From the NCBI RefSeq assembly GCF_000336675.1, contig NZ_AOMB01000015.1:46106-87670 (forward strand): DNA of 41,565 nucleotides. Direction: 5' to 3'. This document shows positions 8,739 to 17,739 of this stretch, piece after piece. The stretch is from Halococcus hamelinensis 100A6. Its GTDB lineage: Archaea; Halobacteriota; Halobacteria; Halobacteriales; Halococcaceae. Position numbers and translations under genes: made by a program. Every line of letters begins with the position of its first letter. The stretch's first letter is position 1. Below the pieces are notes generated by a model, which saw nothing but the letters and a program-made list of their open reading frames with translations, did not search any database and had not been told where the DNA came from.

Positions 8739-8925
8739 CCGACAACCCGTTTTCGACCCCGGTATGCTGACCTCGTGTGATCACCATCCGACGCCGAGTC
8801 CCGACCGTCGCCCTCGCGAGCCACCGGACCACTACGTAGCACTCATAGCCGTTCGTTCGGGTCGGTATGTCTCCGGTGTTTATGCCGCGAAGCTACTTCC
8901 CTCGGGCCTTTGCGTGACCATTCGC

Positions 8926-11400
8926 ATGGTCGAATTTACGCGGCGGAAGCTGATGGCGACGTCGGTCGCGGCCACGCTCGGTGCCAGTGTGGTCGGCACG
9001 GCGAGTGCGGAACACTCTGAAGAAGTCGAAGAGACGAATACGCCGGGGGCCCCGAGTGTCGAGGGCGAACTCAAGCGTTTCTCGACGACTGCCTTCGGTG
9101 CCGAGGTGACGGGACCGTTTGTATTCGACGACGGCGGGCTGCTCTACAGCCTCCAGCACCCGAGCGAGGAGAACCCCGAACCGTTCGACCGGGCCGGCAT
9201 CGGCTACTTCAGCGGTTTCAATTTCGAACTCGACGGCGACAACGACGACTTCGAGGAGGTCTCGACACCTCAGACCGAGGACGAGCAGGGACGCGTCCGG
9301 GCGGGCAACGGCGAGTACACGTTGCTCGCACGGGGCCGCGAGCCGATCAACGGCGGCGCGGAACGCCTCGGCGTGACCCAGACGCCCGACGGAACCGACA
9401 TCGTCCGGGCGGACGCCGCCAACGCCGAGCCCGAACGGAAGAACCGCCCCTACTTCGCGGGCACGCAGTACGGGCTGGCCGCGAGCAACCCCGACTGCAA
9501 CCAGTTCGTCCCCACGGACGACGGTACCGCGGGCTACCTCTTCACCAACTGGGAGAACAGCCCCGGAAACATCTCCCGGATACCGATCAGCCAGGACGAC
9601 GACGGCGAGTGGGAGGCTGACCTGGAGAACGCGATCAACCTCGCGAACACCGACGCCCTCCGCGACCTCGGCGGCACGCGCATCAACTGCTACGGCGACC
9701 GCAGCCCGTGGAACACGATGATCTCCTCGGAGGAGAACTACGCCCAGCCGCGCGTCTCGCTCACGCACACGGTGGGCGACATCGTCGAGGCCGACAGCGG
9801 AAAGGGCCTCGTCGGTGGGTGTCAGTTCTGGAACCGACCGAACCCCAACGGTATCGGCGAGGCGATCGTCGAGTACTACGGTGAGGACGAGGCCTTCGAA
9901 CCGCAGGGCTACTGGGCGCTGACGGGCGTCGAGTTCCTCGCGTACTACCTCGGTGCCGAACAGGTCGACCAGCCCGACGCCGACCAACCCGACGAGGAGA
10001 CGCTCAGCGATACGACGCCGATCGTCGACGTCTACCCCAACCCGTACCGCTACGGCTACCACGTCGACGTCCGCGAGCCGACGGCCGACGAACCCCAGCC
10101 GGTCAAGTACTACGTGATGGGCCGAGCGGCGTGGGAGTCGCCGAACGTCCAGGCCGACGAGCGAACCGTCTACGGCTGTTCGGACGGCGACAGCAAGGGC
10201 ATCTACAAGTTCGTCGCCGACGAGCCGATCCCGAGCTACGAGGACCCGATGGACGTCGCAGGGACTCTCTACGCCCCGAAGATCACCAACGACGCGGCCT
10301 CGGCCCCCGAGACCGGCAAGCGCAACTCCCCGGCGGACGTCGATCTGGAGGTCGAGTGGATCGAGCTCGGACACGCGAGCAACGCCGAGGCCGAGGCGTG
10401 GATCGCCGACTACGACGACGTGACCCAGGAGGACTACCTCGCGCACGCCGAGACCGACTGGGAGGACGACCCAGAGGCGGCGCTCGAAGAGGCCGACAAG
10501 GCCGTCATCGAGAACGGCAACCGGAACTACATCACCAACGAGGAGATCGTCGAGTGGGCCGCCCAGTTCGAGGCGCACGGCCCGGACGGCGTCGACGAGG
10601 AGCTCCGGAGAGTCCCCTTCTTGGAGATGCGAGCGGCCGCAAAGGAGATCGGCGCGTCCATCGAGTTCAACAAGGCGGAGGGTGTCGACAGCGTCGACGG
10701 CGCTCAGCCCGGCGACTTCGTCTACTTCGGGATCTCCGAGTTCAACGACGACATGGCCGACGACACGGGCGATCTCCGGATGGACCGCGTCGACGGCGGC
10801 GTGGTCTACCGCGCGGAACTCGAAGCGGACTACAACGTCTCGACGCTCGAACCGGTCATCGTCGGGCCCGACTTCACCGACCCGCCCGCCGACGCCGACG
10901 ACGCGCTGCGCAACGTCGACAACGTCTACGCGATGGACGACGGCCGGCTGATCTGCTGTGAGGACGGCTTCGGCGGCCCCGCCCGTTCGTACCCCAACGA
11001 CGGGCTGTACGTCTACGACCCCGACCCCGATGGCGAGAGTGGCGACGATGACGATATGGGCTTCCACACCCCGCCGGCGGACGACCCGCTGAACGCCCGC
11101 TTCCGGGATTGCTGTGCCAACACCGTCGACACGCCGCCGGAGAACGGGATCCTCAACCTCGACCTCGTCTACGGCGCGTACGAAGGGCCGTATGACGTCG
11201 AGATCACCTCACCGGAGCTCTCTGAGTCGGAAATCGACGAGATCACCTTCGACAACGCCGACGACGACCCGTACGACCTGACCCGCGACGACATCGTTGG
11301 GATGGACGTCTCCGACGTCCCGGCCGGCGAGTACGAGTTCACCGTGAGCGTCGTCGACGCGGACGCGACGGCGATGGTCTCCTTCGAAATCGAGGACTGA
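8926..11400 (+). CDS. PhoX-like (DUF839) secreted phosphatase with Tat signal peptide
   Basis: An 824-residue exported protein. The chosen ATG at 8926 places a twin-arginine signal at the very start (FTRRKLMATS followed by an Ala-rich hydrophobic stretch ending near ASAEHS). The frame is open further upstream to 8764, but that extension would bury the signal. The body matches the PhoX/DUF839 pattern: an internal motif GIYKFVADEP and the late motif DDGRLICCEDGFGGP then NDGLYVYD, which lie in the calcium/iron-bound active-site region of this propeller-fold family. PhoX enzymes release phosphate from organic phosphoesters outside the cell. After about residue 730 there is an extra beta-rich tail of about 80 residues. 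It could alternatively be a non-phosphatase DUF839 protein. Confidence 0.8.
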   Translation: MVEFTRRKLMATSVAATLGASVVGTASAEHSEEVEETNTPGAPSVEGELKRFSTTAFGAEVTGPFVFDDGGLLYSLQHPSEENPEPFDRAGIGYFSGFNFELDGDNDDFEEVSTPQTEDEQGRVRAGNGEYTLLARGREPINGGAERLGVTQTPDGTDIVRADAANAEPERKNRPYFAGTQYGLAASNPDCNQFVPTDDGTAGYLFTNWENSPGNISRIPISQDDDGEWEADLENAINLANTDALRDLGGTRINCYGDRSPWNTMISSEENYAQPRVSLTHTVGDIVEADSGKGLVGGCQFWNRPNPNGIGEAIVEYYGEDEAFEPQGYWALTGVEFLAYYLGAEQVDQPDADQPDEETLSDTTPIVDVYPNPYRYGYHVDVREPTADEPQPVKYYVMGRAAWESPNVQADERTVYGCSDGDSKGIYKFVADEPIPSYEDPMDVAGTLYAPKITNDAASAPETGKRNSPADVDLEVEWIELGHASNAEAEAWIADYDDVTQEDYLAHAETDWEDDPEAALEEADKAVIENGNRNYITNEEIVEWAAQFEAHGPDGVDEELRRVPFLEMRAAAKEIGASIEFNKAEGVDSVDGAQPGDFVYFGISEFNDDMADDTGDLRMDRVDGGVVYRAELEADYNVSTLEPVIVGPDFTDPPADADDALRNVDNVYAMDDGRLICCEDGFGGPARSYPNDGLYVYDPDPDGESGDDDDMGFHTPPADDPLNARFRDCCANTVDTPPENGILNLDLVYGAYEGPYDVEITSPELSESEIDEITFDNADDDPYDLTRDDIVGMDVSDVPAGEYEFTVSVVDADATAMVSFEIED

Positions 11401-11427
11401 GCGCTGTCCGTCCGACACACCGACCCA

Positions 11428-11436
11428 CGCTTTTTT
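11428..11436 (+). terminator. T-run terminator after the PhoX-like gene
   Basis: Six consecutive T residues (11431-11436) follow a GC-rich stretch 30 bases after the stop codon. Archaeal transcription commonly ends at such oligo-T tracts. Confidence 0.45.
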
Positions 11437-11548
11437 GATCGATGCGACGACGAGAACCATCGACGCCCGGCATCGACAGCAACGGGACTGTGATCGACGG
11501 CGGCGTAATGGATGAGAACCGATCCGTGAGCGATGGATTTCGACAACC

Positions 11549-11556
11549 GTTTTAGT
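11549..11556 (+). promoter_or_regulatory. TATA-like box fixing the start of the DHH-family gene
   Basis: GTTTTAGT is centred 25-26 bases before the ATG at 11578. The upstream in-frame ATG at 11533 lies before this box, so it would not be transcribed. The box therefore selects 11578 as the leaderless start. Confidence 0.65.
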
Positions 11557-11577
11557 CACCGGCCGTTGCCTCCGGTA

Positions 11578-13728
11578 ATGGGTAGCTGTATCATCTGCGG
11601 CACCTCCACCGAGGGCTACATCTGCGAGAGCCACCAGGAGGACGTCGTCTTTGACTTCGAAGGATCGCACGCCAACCAACTCACCCCCGGACGCTTCTAC
11701 CGCGGCTCGGTCGACGGCTTCGCCGAGTTCGGCGTCTTCATCGACATCGGCGACAGCGTGACCGGGCTCCTCCACCGAAGCGAACTCGACAGCCGGCTCG
11801 AAAGCCTCGATTGGGACTCCGGCGACGAGGTCTACGTTCAGGTCACCGACGTTCACGACAACGGCAACGTCGACCTCACGTGGTCGATCCGCCAGTCCGA
11901 CCGCGAGTTCCGGGGCGCGCTCGTCGACACCCCGGAGGGCGACGAGCTCCCCGCGGAGGCCGACGACCCAAATGAAGACGCGGCTGCCGGGCGTCCGGTA
12001 GCCGACACCGCCGACGAATCCACCGACGCGGAATCGACGGCCGACCAGACGGAATCGACGGCCGCCGAAACGGAACCGACGACCGACCGAACCCGCACCG
12101 ACGGCGACAGCCCGGTCGAGACGGCGTCGACCACCGATCCCGGCAGCGTGGTTTCCGACGCCGATGACACGACGTCCGATCCCGACGGTCAGGCTGCCGA
12201 TGCGGGCGGTGCACAGCTCGTCGAACCCGAACCCGAGTCGGAATCGACCTCGGGGACCGAGTACGAGACGGTTCGCACCGACGACCTCGACGAGTACGTC
12301 GACGACTCGGTCCGCATCGAGGGCGAGGTCGCGAGCGTTCGCCAGACGGGCGGCCCGACGGTGTTCACCCTCCGCGACGAGGCCGGCACCGTCGAGTGTG
12401 CGGCCTTCGAGGAGGCGGGCGTCCGGGCCTATCCCGGCATCGAGGCCGGCGCGTTCGTCGCGGTCGAGGGTCACGTCGAGCGCCACCGGGGCGGTCTTCA
12501 GGTCGAATCCGACGACCTCTCGGTGCTCGACGAGTCGGGGCGCGAGGCGGTCGAGACGCGGATGGCGGACGCGCTCGCGGACGAGGCCGAGGTCGAGTCG
12601 GTCGATCTCCTCGCCGAGGATAGCGTTGTGGCGGACCTCACTAACGAGATCCGCGACCTCGCGGGGACCATCCGACGTGCGGTGTTGGAGTCCCGACCCG
12701 TCGTGGTGCGCCACGACGCGAGCGCCGACGGCTACCTCGCCGCGGCGGCCATCGAGCGCGCGACGCTGCCGTTCGTGGAGGCCGAACACGCCCGGAGCGA
12801 CGCCGGCTACCACTACTTCGACCGACGGCCGCTCGCCGAGGGTGTCTACGACATGGACTCGGCGACGCGCGACGTCACGAAGATGCTCGACGCCCGCGAG
12901 CGCCACGACGAGGCGATCCCGCTGTTCGTCTTCTGTGGCGTCGGCGGGACGAGCGCCTCGTCCGATGGACTGTCCCTGCTCTCGGTCTACGACGCCGAGC
13001 GCGCGGTGCTCGACGTCGACGTCGAGGAGCACGTGGACGTGGACGCGTTCGTCGGGACGGACGGGGACGACACCACGGCGGCCGCGCTCGCGGCGAACGT
13101 CGCGGTCCACATCGACCCCGAGGCCCGCGAGGACCTCGCACACCTGCCGGCGGTGAGCTTCTGGGAACACACCCCGGCGGCCTACGCCGACCTCGCGGAC
13201 GAAGCGGGCTACGACGCCGAGCGGGCGCGGGAGGTCCGCGAGGCGGTCGCGCTGGTCGCGAACTACCAGTCCTACGAGGACAAACGCGAGCTCGTTCGCG
13301 ACCTCGTCTTCGAGGGCGGCGAGGCGCTCGCGGCGGCCTTCGCCTCGCGCTTCCGGACGAAACGCGACGCCGCCATCGAGACCGCACGCGCCCACCTCGA
13401 CTACCGCGAGGTCGACGGGGGAACGATCGGAGTGCTCGACACCGACGCGTTCACCCACCGCTACGACTTCCCGCCGACCGCGCTGCTCTGTGACGAACTC
13501 CACCGCCGGACCCGCGAGGCGGCTTCGGTCCTCGTCGGCGTCGGCGAGGACGAACTGTTCGTCCGCGGCGACGTGGACATCCACGCCATCGCCGAGGAAA
13601 CCGCCGAGCGCGTCCCCGACGCCGACGTCTCCGTCGGCGCGGCGCGTGACGACCGGCTCGAATTCCTGCTCGGCGAACGCGATGCGGTGCAGGAAGCGGT
13701 TCTCGACGTCGTGGCCGAGCAGGCCTAA
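11578..13728 (+). CDS. Zn-finger / S1 / OB-fold / DHH (RecJ-like) protein with degenerate catalytic motifs
   Basis: A 716-residue multidomain protein. In order: a zinc knuckle (Cys4, Cys7, Cys16, His19); an S1 RNA-binding domain (about 36-108); an acidic, Thr/Ser-rich linker (about 120-235); an OB-fold (about 245-318); and a DHH/RecJ-type phosphoesterase-like core from about 370. Archaeal RecJ-like nucleases with this layout usually have motif HHADADG, a later Asp, and a DHH triplet. Here the first motif reads HDASADG (about 379-385), one metal-binding Asp being replaced by Ser. The expected DHH site (around 13003-13032) reads LDVDVEEH, and no DHH triplet occurs anywhere. I infer a nucleic-acid-binding protein that has lost or altered nuclease activity. 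Family placement is firm; the loss of activity is inference. Confidence 0.85.
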   Translation: MGSCIICGTSTEGYICESHQEDVVFDFEGSHANQLTPGRFYRGSVDGFAEFGVFIDIGDSVTGLLHRSELDSRLESLDWDSGDEVYVQVTDVHDNGNVDLTWSIRQSDREFRGALVDTPEGDELPAEADDPNEDAAAGRPVADTADESTDAESTADQTESTAAETEPTTDRTRTDGDSPVETASTTDPGSVVSDADDTTSDPDGQAADAGGAQLVEPEPESESTSGTEYETVRTDDLDEYVDDSVRIEGEVASVRQTGGPTVFTLRDEAGTVECAAFEEAGVRAYPGIEAGAFVAVEGHVERHRGGLQVESDDLSVLDESGREAVETRMADALADEAEVESVDLLAEDSVVADLTNEIRDLAGTIRRAVLESRPVVVRHDASADGYLAAAAIERATLPFVEAEHARSDAGYHYFDRRPLAEGVYDMDSATRDVTKMLDARERHDEAIPLFVFCGVGGTSASSDGLSLLSVYDAERAVLDVDVEEHVDVDAFVGTDGDDTTAAALAANVAVHIDPEAREDLAHLPAVSFWEHTPAAYADLADEAGYDAERAREVREAVALVANYQSYEDKRELVRDLVFEGGEALAAAFASRFRTKRDAAIETARAHLDYREVDGGTIGVLDTDAFTHRYDFPPTALLCDELHRRTREAASVLVGVGEDELFVRGDVDIHAIAEETAERVPDADVSVGAARDDRLEFLLGERDAVQEAVLDVVAEQA

Positions 13729-13839
13729 CCGGACGAACTCGCTTCTTTCGCTGTCGGATAGCCCTTCCCAGTCTCATCGCCAAGTGCACTCTAGCTGTTG
13801 TAACAAACGAGATACGACCTCGACGCGACGAAACCTCGG

Positions 13840-14448
13840 CTACGAAACTTCGAAGACACGCAACGTATCGCGTTTCGTACGTTCCGAGAAGCGCTGGTCC
13901 AGCCCGAGGTCGGTGAATATCCCCTTCCAGTTCCGGTAGTAGAGCGGGAAGTCGTCGTTGACGTAGTTCACGTCGCCGTGGTCCTCCGAGTCGCCGCCCT
14001 CGTTCTCGACGGTAACGAGCAGGTCCGCCGCGACGCGGGCCACCTCTTCGAAGACTCCGCTATTCTCCGGCGGGACGTGCTGGAGGGTCTCCACCGAGTA
14101 GACAACGTCGAAGGCGTCGTCGGGAAAATCGGGGAGGACATCCTCGATCGCGCCGGTGTGGAACGTGCCCGTCGCGGCCAGCTCGGGATACCGGTCGGCC
14201 ATCGCCGCGAAGGACTCGTCGTTGATGTCGATGCCCGCCAGATCCGAAAAGCCCGCCTCCTGGAGGTGGGCGAGGTGTCGACCGGCGCTACAGCCGAGTT
14301 CGAGGATCGCAGCGTCCGCGGGGACGGCGGCCGTACAGACCTCGGCGAGGCGTTCGCTCGTCGCGTTGGCTCCCAGATGTGCGTAGTAGGCGGGTGAGAA
14401 CTCCCCGGAACGTCCGGCCCAGCAACGGTGGTTCTCGGCCGGGTCCAT
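13840..14448 (-). CDS. Class I SAM-dependent methyltransferase
   Basis: A protein of 202 residues with the Rossmann-type motif I ILELGCSAGRHL, the acidic end of strand 2 (GIDIND), and motif IV FDVVYSVETLQHVP. This is the class I methyltransferase pattern, here with a small-molecule-like arrangement. Two ATG codons are close together (14454 and 14448). I choose 14448 because the minus-strand TATA-like box GTATTTAA at 14471-14478 is centred 26-27 bases upstream of it. The gene lies directly downstream of sdhB, at the position where sdhA is usually found in haloarchaea, but it has its own promoter and shows no relation to respiration. The substrate is unknown. Confidence 0.85.
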   Translation of the reverse strand: MDPAENHRCWAGRSGEFSPAYYAHLGANATSERLAEVCTAAVPADAAILELGCSAGRHLAHLQEAGFSDLAGIDINDESFAAMADRYPELAATGTFHTGAIEDVLPDFPDDAFDVVYSVETLQHVPPENSGVFEEVARVAADLLVTVENEGGDSEDHGDVNYVNDDFPLYYRNWKGIFTDLGLDQRFSERTKRDTLRVFEVS

Positions 14449-14470
14449 ACCCACCCTTCGGCGAGGGTGG

Positions 14471-14478
14471 TTAAATAC
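14471..14478 (-). promoter_or_regulatory. TATA-like box for the methyltransferase gene
   Basis: Minus-strand GTATTTAA lies in the 63-base gap between the sdhB stop and the methyltransferase start. It implies independent transcription from the sdh operon and favours the start at 14448 over 14454. Confidence 0.65.
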
Positions 14479-14511
14479 TCGTCAGGATCGAACGGCGTCG
14501 GTGGTCGAAAT

Positions 14512-15366
14512 CTACCAGAACTTCAGGTTGTCCTTCACGGCCTCGCGCTTCAACTCCTGGATGTGCTCGGTGAGTGGGATGTCCTTCGGGCAGACATCGG
14601 TACACGAGAACTGGGTCTGACACCGCCAGACGCCGTGTTCCTGTTCGAGGATGTTGAGGCGGTGTTCCTTCAGGTCGTCCTCCTCGCGTTCGTCCATCGC
14701 GAACCGGTAGGCCTTGTTGATCGCCGCCGGGCCGAGGTACTTGTTGTCGCCCGCCGCGATGTTACACGAGGACTGGCACGCGCCACACCAGATACACCGT
14801 GTGCTCATCTTGATCTTCTCGCGGTTCTCGCGGCTCTGGAGCTGTTCCTCGCCGTCGGGGGTCTCGCCCTGGAAGTAGGGTTCGACCGCGTGCATCTGGT
14901 CGTAGAAGTGCTCCATGTCGACCACGAGGTCCTTCTCGACGTCCTGGTGGGGCAGGGGTTCGACCCGTACGGTCTCGGCGTCGAGGTCCGCGACCTGGGT
15001 CTGGCAGCCGAGACGCTGTGAACCGTTGATGAACAGCGCGTCGGAGCCACAGACCGCCTGCCGACAGGAGTGCCGGAAGGTCAGCGTCGAGTCGTAGTGG
15101 TCGCGGGCGTAGATCAGGGCGTCGAGCACCGTCATGCCCTGCTTGAGCGGTACCCGGAACTCGTCGAACCGGGGTTTCGTCTTGCCCTCGACCTCGGGGT
15201 CGTAGCGGTAGACGACGAGGCTGACGTGCTCGCTTCCCTCGTCGGCCGTCGACTCCGCGCGCGCCTCGCGCTCCTCGGCGTCGACCCGCTTGCGTTCGAG
15301 TCGGCGTTCCTGCGGGGAGTCGCCCTGTTCGCCCTCGGCGTCCGATTGCTGTATCTGTGTACTCAT
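14512..15366 (-). CDS. sdhB: Succinate dehydrogenase iron-sulfur subunit SdhB
   Basis: A 284-residue electron-transfer subunit of respiratory complex II, which carries electrons from the flavoprotein SdhA to quinone. The [2Fe-2S] site has Cys101, Cys106, Asp109 and Cys121; an Asp at the third position also occurs in Escherichia coli SdhB. The C-terminal clusters use Cys191, Cys194, Cys197 and Cys201 plus Cys249, Cys255 and Cys259, giving the [4Fe-4S] and [3Fe-4S] pattern. The first 45 residues are a charged extension rich in Glu, Arg and Lys that precedes the conserved fold. The gene follows sdhC and sdhD in one operon with a 12-base gap. The flavoprotein gene sdhA, expected next, is absent. 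Confidence 0.96.
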   Translation of the reverse strand: MSTQIQQSDAEGEQGDSPQERRLERKRVDAEEREARAESTADEGSEHVSLVVYRYDPEVEGKTKPRFDEFRVPLKQGMTVLDALIYARDHYDSTLTFRHSCRQAVCGSDALFINGSQRLGCQTQVADLDAETVRVEPLPHQDVEKDLVVDMEHFYDQMHAVEPYFQGETPDGEEQLQSRENREKIKMSTRCIWCGACQSSCNIAAGDNKYLGPAAINKAYRFAMDEREEDDLKEHRLNILEQEHGVWRCQTQFSCTDVCPKDIPLTEHIQELKREAVKDNLKFW

Positions 15367-15378
15367 TGGTTGTGTCGG

Positions 15379-15744
15379 TTAGCTCATTCCCGTCATCGCG
15401 AGCGCGAGCCGAACGCCCTGGACTATCAGCGCTGCGCTGGCGACCACCAGCACGCCGGCGACGACCTTCTTCTGGGTCCCGTCGAGGCCCTGGTTCACGA
15501 GCGCGTTGTAGACCCCGTTGACACCGTGGAAGGTCGCGGTGATCAGAAACAGGATCATCGTCGCGAAGTAGCCCACCTGGCTCATCCGGAGGCTCGACCC
15601 CGCGAGGGTGATCTCGTAGGCGTGGTTCACGAAGTGGAGGAGCATGAAGTGGAAGGCGAGCACGACGATCAGGAACGCCGCCGTGACCCGCTGGAGGAAC
15701 CACCGCCAGCCCCGTCGGTCGAACGAGGAGTACTGTTCGGCCAT
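15379..15744 (-). CDS. sdhD: Succinate dehydrogenase membrane anchor subunit SdhD
   Basis: A 121-residue membrane protein with three hydrophobic helices (about 18-40, 52-75 and 92-115) after a short polar N-terminus. Histidines in the first two helices (FHFMLLHFVNH and TATFHGVNG) are in positions that ligate haem b in complex II anchors. Together with SdhC it anchors SdhB to the membrane and forms the quinone site. Its ATG directly abuts the sdhC stop codon, so translation is probably coupled. The assignment rests on operon context and the FHGVNGxYN pattern, since anchor subunits vary widely. Confidence 0.9.
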   Translation of the reverse strand: MAEQYSSFDRRGWRWFLQRVTAAFLIVVLAFHFMLLHFVNHAYEITLAGSSLRMSQVGYFATMILFLITATFHGVNGVYNALVNQGLDGTQKKVVAGVLVVASAALIVQGVRLALAMTGMS

Positions 15745-16137
15745 CTAGAAGGCCCCCGAGAGGAAGGTCGGGACGCTAGCTACGGCGATGATCCCGGTGA
15801 GGACCAGCGACGCGTAGAAGCTCTTGTCCTGGGATTCGAGTCCGACCCCCAGGTCGACGAACAGTAGTCGAATGCCGTTCAGGATGTGGAAGGCGGCCAC
15901 CGCGAGCAGGCCGACCTCGAGGATGCGAACCAACAACAGCCCTTCGAGACTCTGGAGGGTCGTGTTGTAGGCGTTCGCCCCCGACATCGCCGTGCTCAGA
16001 ACCGAGATGTGGACGAAGAGATAGCCGATCAGCACCCAGCCCGTAAACTTATGAAAAACCCAGGCCCACATCCCGGCGGAGAACTCCCGCCACCGGCCGA
16101 AGTCCTCCACGAGGCCCCGCTTGTACGACTGACTCAT
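15745..16137 (-). CDS. sdhC: Succinate dehydrogenase cytochrome b556 subunit SdhC
   Basis: A 130-residue membrane anchor with three hydrophobic helices. The N-terminal half contains [16 protein letters not shown], the Ser/His-Lys-x-Thr-Gly signature of cytochrome b556 subunits, where a conserved histidine ligates haem. The second helix contains [10 protein letters not shown], another family hallmark. It is the first gene of sdhCDB. A TATA-like box at about 16162-16169 lies 28 bases before the ATG and faces away from the rfcL promoter, so the operon and rfcL share a short divergent control region. Confidence 0.93.
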   Translation of the reverse strand: MSQSYKRGLVEDFGRWREFSAGMWAWVFHKFTGWVLIGYLFVHISVLSTAMSGANAYNTTLQSLEGLLLVRILEVGLLAVAAFHILNGIRLLFVDLGVGLESQDKSFYASLVLTGIIAVASVPTFLSGAF

Positions 16138-16161
16138 GCGTTCGGACTCTCGTACCCGCCG

Positions 16162-16169
16162 GGTTTAGT
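16162..16169 (-). promoter_or_regulatory. TATA-like box for the sdhCDB operon
   Basis: Minus-strand ACTAAACC centred about 28 bases before the sdhC ATG at 16137, within the 109-base gap shared with rfcL. Confidence 0.55.
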
Positions 16170-16216
16170 CGTTACGTACCCGGACAGGCGTTCCGTCGGC
16201 GACGACGTTCGCAACC

Positions 16217-16224
16217 ACTATACC
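16217..16224 (+). promoter_or_regulatory. TATA-like box for rfcL
   Basis: ACTATACC centred 26-27 bases before the ATG at 16247, predicting a leaderless rfcL transcript divergent from the sdh operon. Confidence 0.6.
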
Positions 16225-16246
16225 CGACTCGACTGTAACTCACCCA

Positions 16247-17695
16247 ATGGACTGGACCGAGACGTACCGTCCGTCGACCCTCTCCGAGGTCCGGGGCAAC
16301 AACAAGGCCCGCGACGCCCTCCGCGAGTGGGCCGAGACCTGGGAGGACCACCGCGAAGCCGTCATCCTCCACGGCGCGCCCGGCGTCGGCAAGACCAGCG
16401 CGGCCCACGCGCTCGCGAACGACATGAGCTGGCCCACGATCGAACTCAACGCCTCGAATCAACGGACGAAAGCCATCATCGAGCGGGTCGCGGGCGAGGC
16501 CGCCAAATCCGGTACCCTCTCGGGCGGCAGCGCGGGTCGGCGGCTCGTCGTCATGGACGAGGCCGACAACCTACACGGGAACGTCGACCGCGGCGGCTCG
16601 CGCGCGATCACGAGCCTCGTGAAGGAAGCGGGCCAGCCGATGGTGCTGATCGCCAACGAGTTCTACGAGATGTCGAACGCCCTCCGGAACGCCTGTGAGA
16701 CCATCGAGTTCCGCGACGTCTCGGCGCGCTCGATCCGCCCCGTGCTCCGGGACATCTGCCGTCAGGAAGGCGTCGAGTACGAGGACGACGCCCTCGAAGC
16801 CATCGCCGAACACAACAGCGGCGACCTCCGAGGGGCGGTCAACGACCTCCAGGCGCTCGCCGAGTCCACCGAGAAGCTCACCGCCGACGACGTCGTGACC
16901 AGCGACCGCGACCGCACCACGGGGATCTTCGACTTCCTCGACGCGCTGATCAAGGAAGAGGACGCCGAGGGCGCACTCCGGATGTCCTACGACGTCGACG
17001 AGACCCCCGACGACCTCATCAACTGGATCGAGGACAACGTCCCGAAGGATTTCCATGGCGCGGAACTCGCCGACGCCTACGACAACCTCGCGAACGCCGA
17101 CCGCTGGCTCGGCCGCGTGCGCGCGACCCAGAACTACTCCTACTGGCGATACGCGGGCGACGCCATGACCGCGGGCGTGGCCGCCTCGCGCCGCGAACCG
17201 AAGGGCGGCTGGACGCGCTACGGCCCGCCGAGCTACTGGTCGAAGCTCGGGCGCTCGCGCGGCACGCGCGACACGCGCGACTACATCGCCCAGCGGATCG
17301 CCGAGACCGCTGGCGTGAGCATGGCGAGCGCGCGCCGCGAGGTCATGCCCTACCTCGCGACGATGACCCACCACTGCACCAACCGCGAACTGACCGTGGC
17401 GATGACGGCGCGCTACGACCTGGAGGCGAAACACGTCTCGTTCATCACCGGCAGCGGCGAGAGCACCAACAAGGTCCAGTCCGTCGTCGAGGACGCGGCC
17501 CGGCTCCGCGAGGAGGCCGCCGTCGAGGGTTCACAGGGCGCGTTCGAGGGCGCGACCAGGACGGACGACGACCCGCTCGCCGACGACGAGCCGGACGACG
17601 GTGACGAACCGGCCGAAGCCGACGAGCCGGAAGACGAGGCAGCCGAGGAGGCCGCGGCGGACGACTCCCAGTCCGGCCTCGCGGATTTCTACTGA
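16247..17695 (+). CDS. rfcL: Replication factor C large subunit (archaeal clamp loader)
   Basis: A 482-residue AAA+ ATPase. RfcL with RfcS subunits loads the PCNA sliding clamp on DNA. Walker A is GAPGVGKT at residues 43-50, and Walker B is VMDEAD around 102-107 with the DEAD-type acidic pair typical of RFC. The sensor region RNACETIEF follows. The C-terminal third is helical and then turns into a long acidic linker rich in Asp, Glu and Ala. The last eight residues QSGLADFY form a PCNA-interacting PIP box (Q..L..FY). Length and layout match haloarchaeal RfcL. It is divergent from sdhC, and followed after 44 bases by an unrelated dehydrogenase gene. Confidence 0.97.
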   Translation: MDWTETYRPSTLSEVRGNNKARDALREWAETWEDHREAVILHGAPGVGKTSAAHALANDMSWPTIELNASNQRTKAIIERVAGEAAKSGTLSGGSAGRRLVVMDEADNLHGNVDRGGSRAITSLVKEAGQPMVLIANEFYEMSNALRNACETIEFRDVSARSIRPVLRDICRQEGVEYEDDALEAIAEHNSGDLRGAVNDLQALAESTEKLTADDVVTSDRDRTTGIFDFLDALIKEEDAEGALRMSYDVDETPDDLINWIEDNVPKDFHGAELADAYDNLANADRWLGRVRATQNYSYWRYAGDAMTAGVAASRREPKGGWTRYGPPSYWSKLGRSRGTRDTRDYIAQRIAETAGVSMASARREVMPYLATMTHHCTNRELTVAMTARYDLEAKHVSFITGSGESTNKVQSVVEDAARLREEAAVEGSQGAFEGATRTDDDPLADDEPDDGDEPAEADEPEDEAAEEAAADDSQSGLADFY

Positions 17696-17739
17696 GCCGC
17701 CACCTGCGAGCTTTTCCCCCACCCACACGAGGTCCGGCC

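Noticed and set aside
8764-8925. Upstream extension of the PhoX-like frame
   Set aside because: It would put 54 residues before the twin-arginine signal, which must be N-terminal.
8893-11067. 724-codon minus-strand open frame
   Set aside because: Antisense to the Tat-signal-bearing PhoX-like gene; no recognisable motif.
11209-13584. 791-codon minus-strand open frame
   Set aside because: Antisense to the DHH-family gene; valine- and arginine-rich, without recognisable domains.
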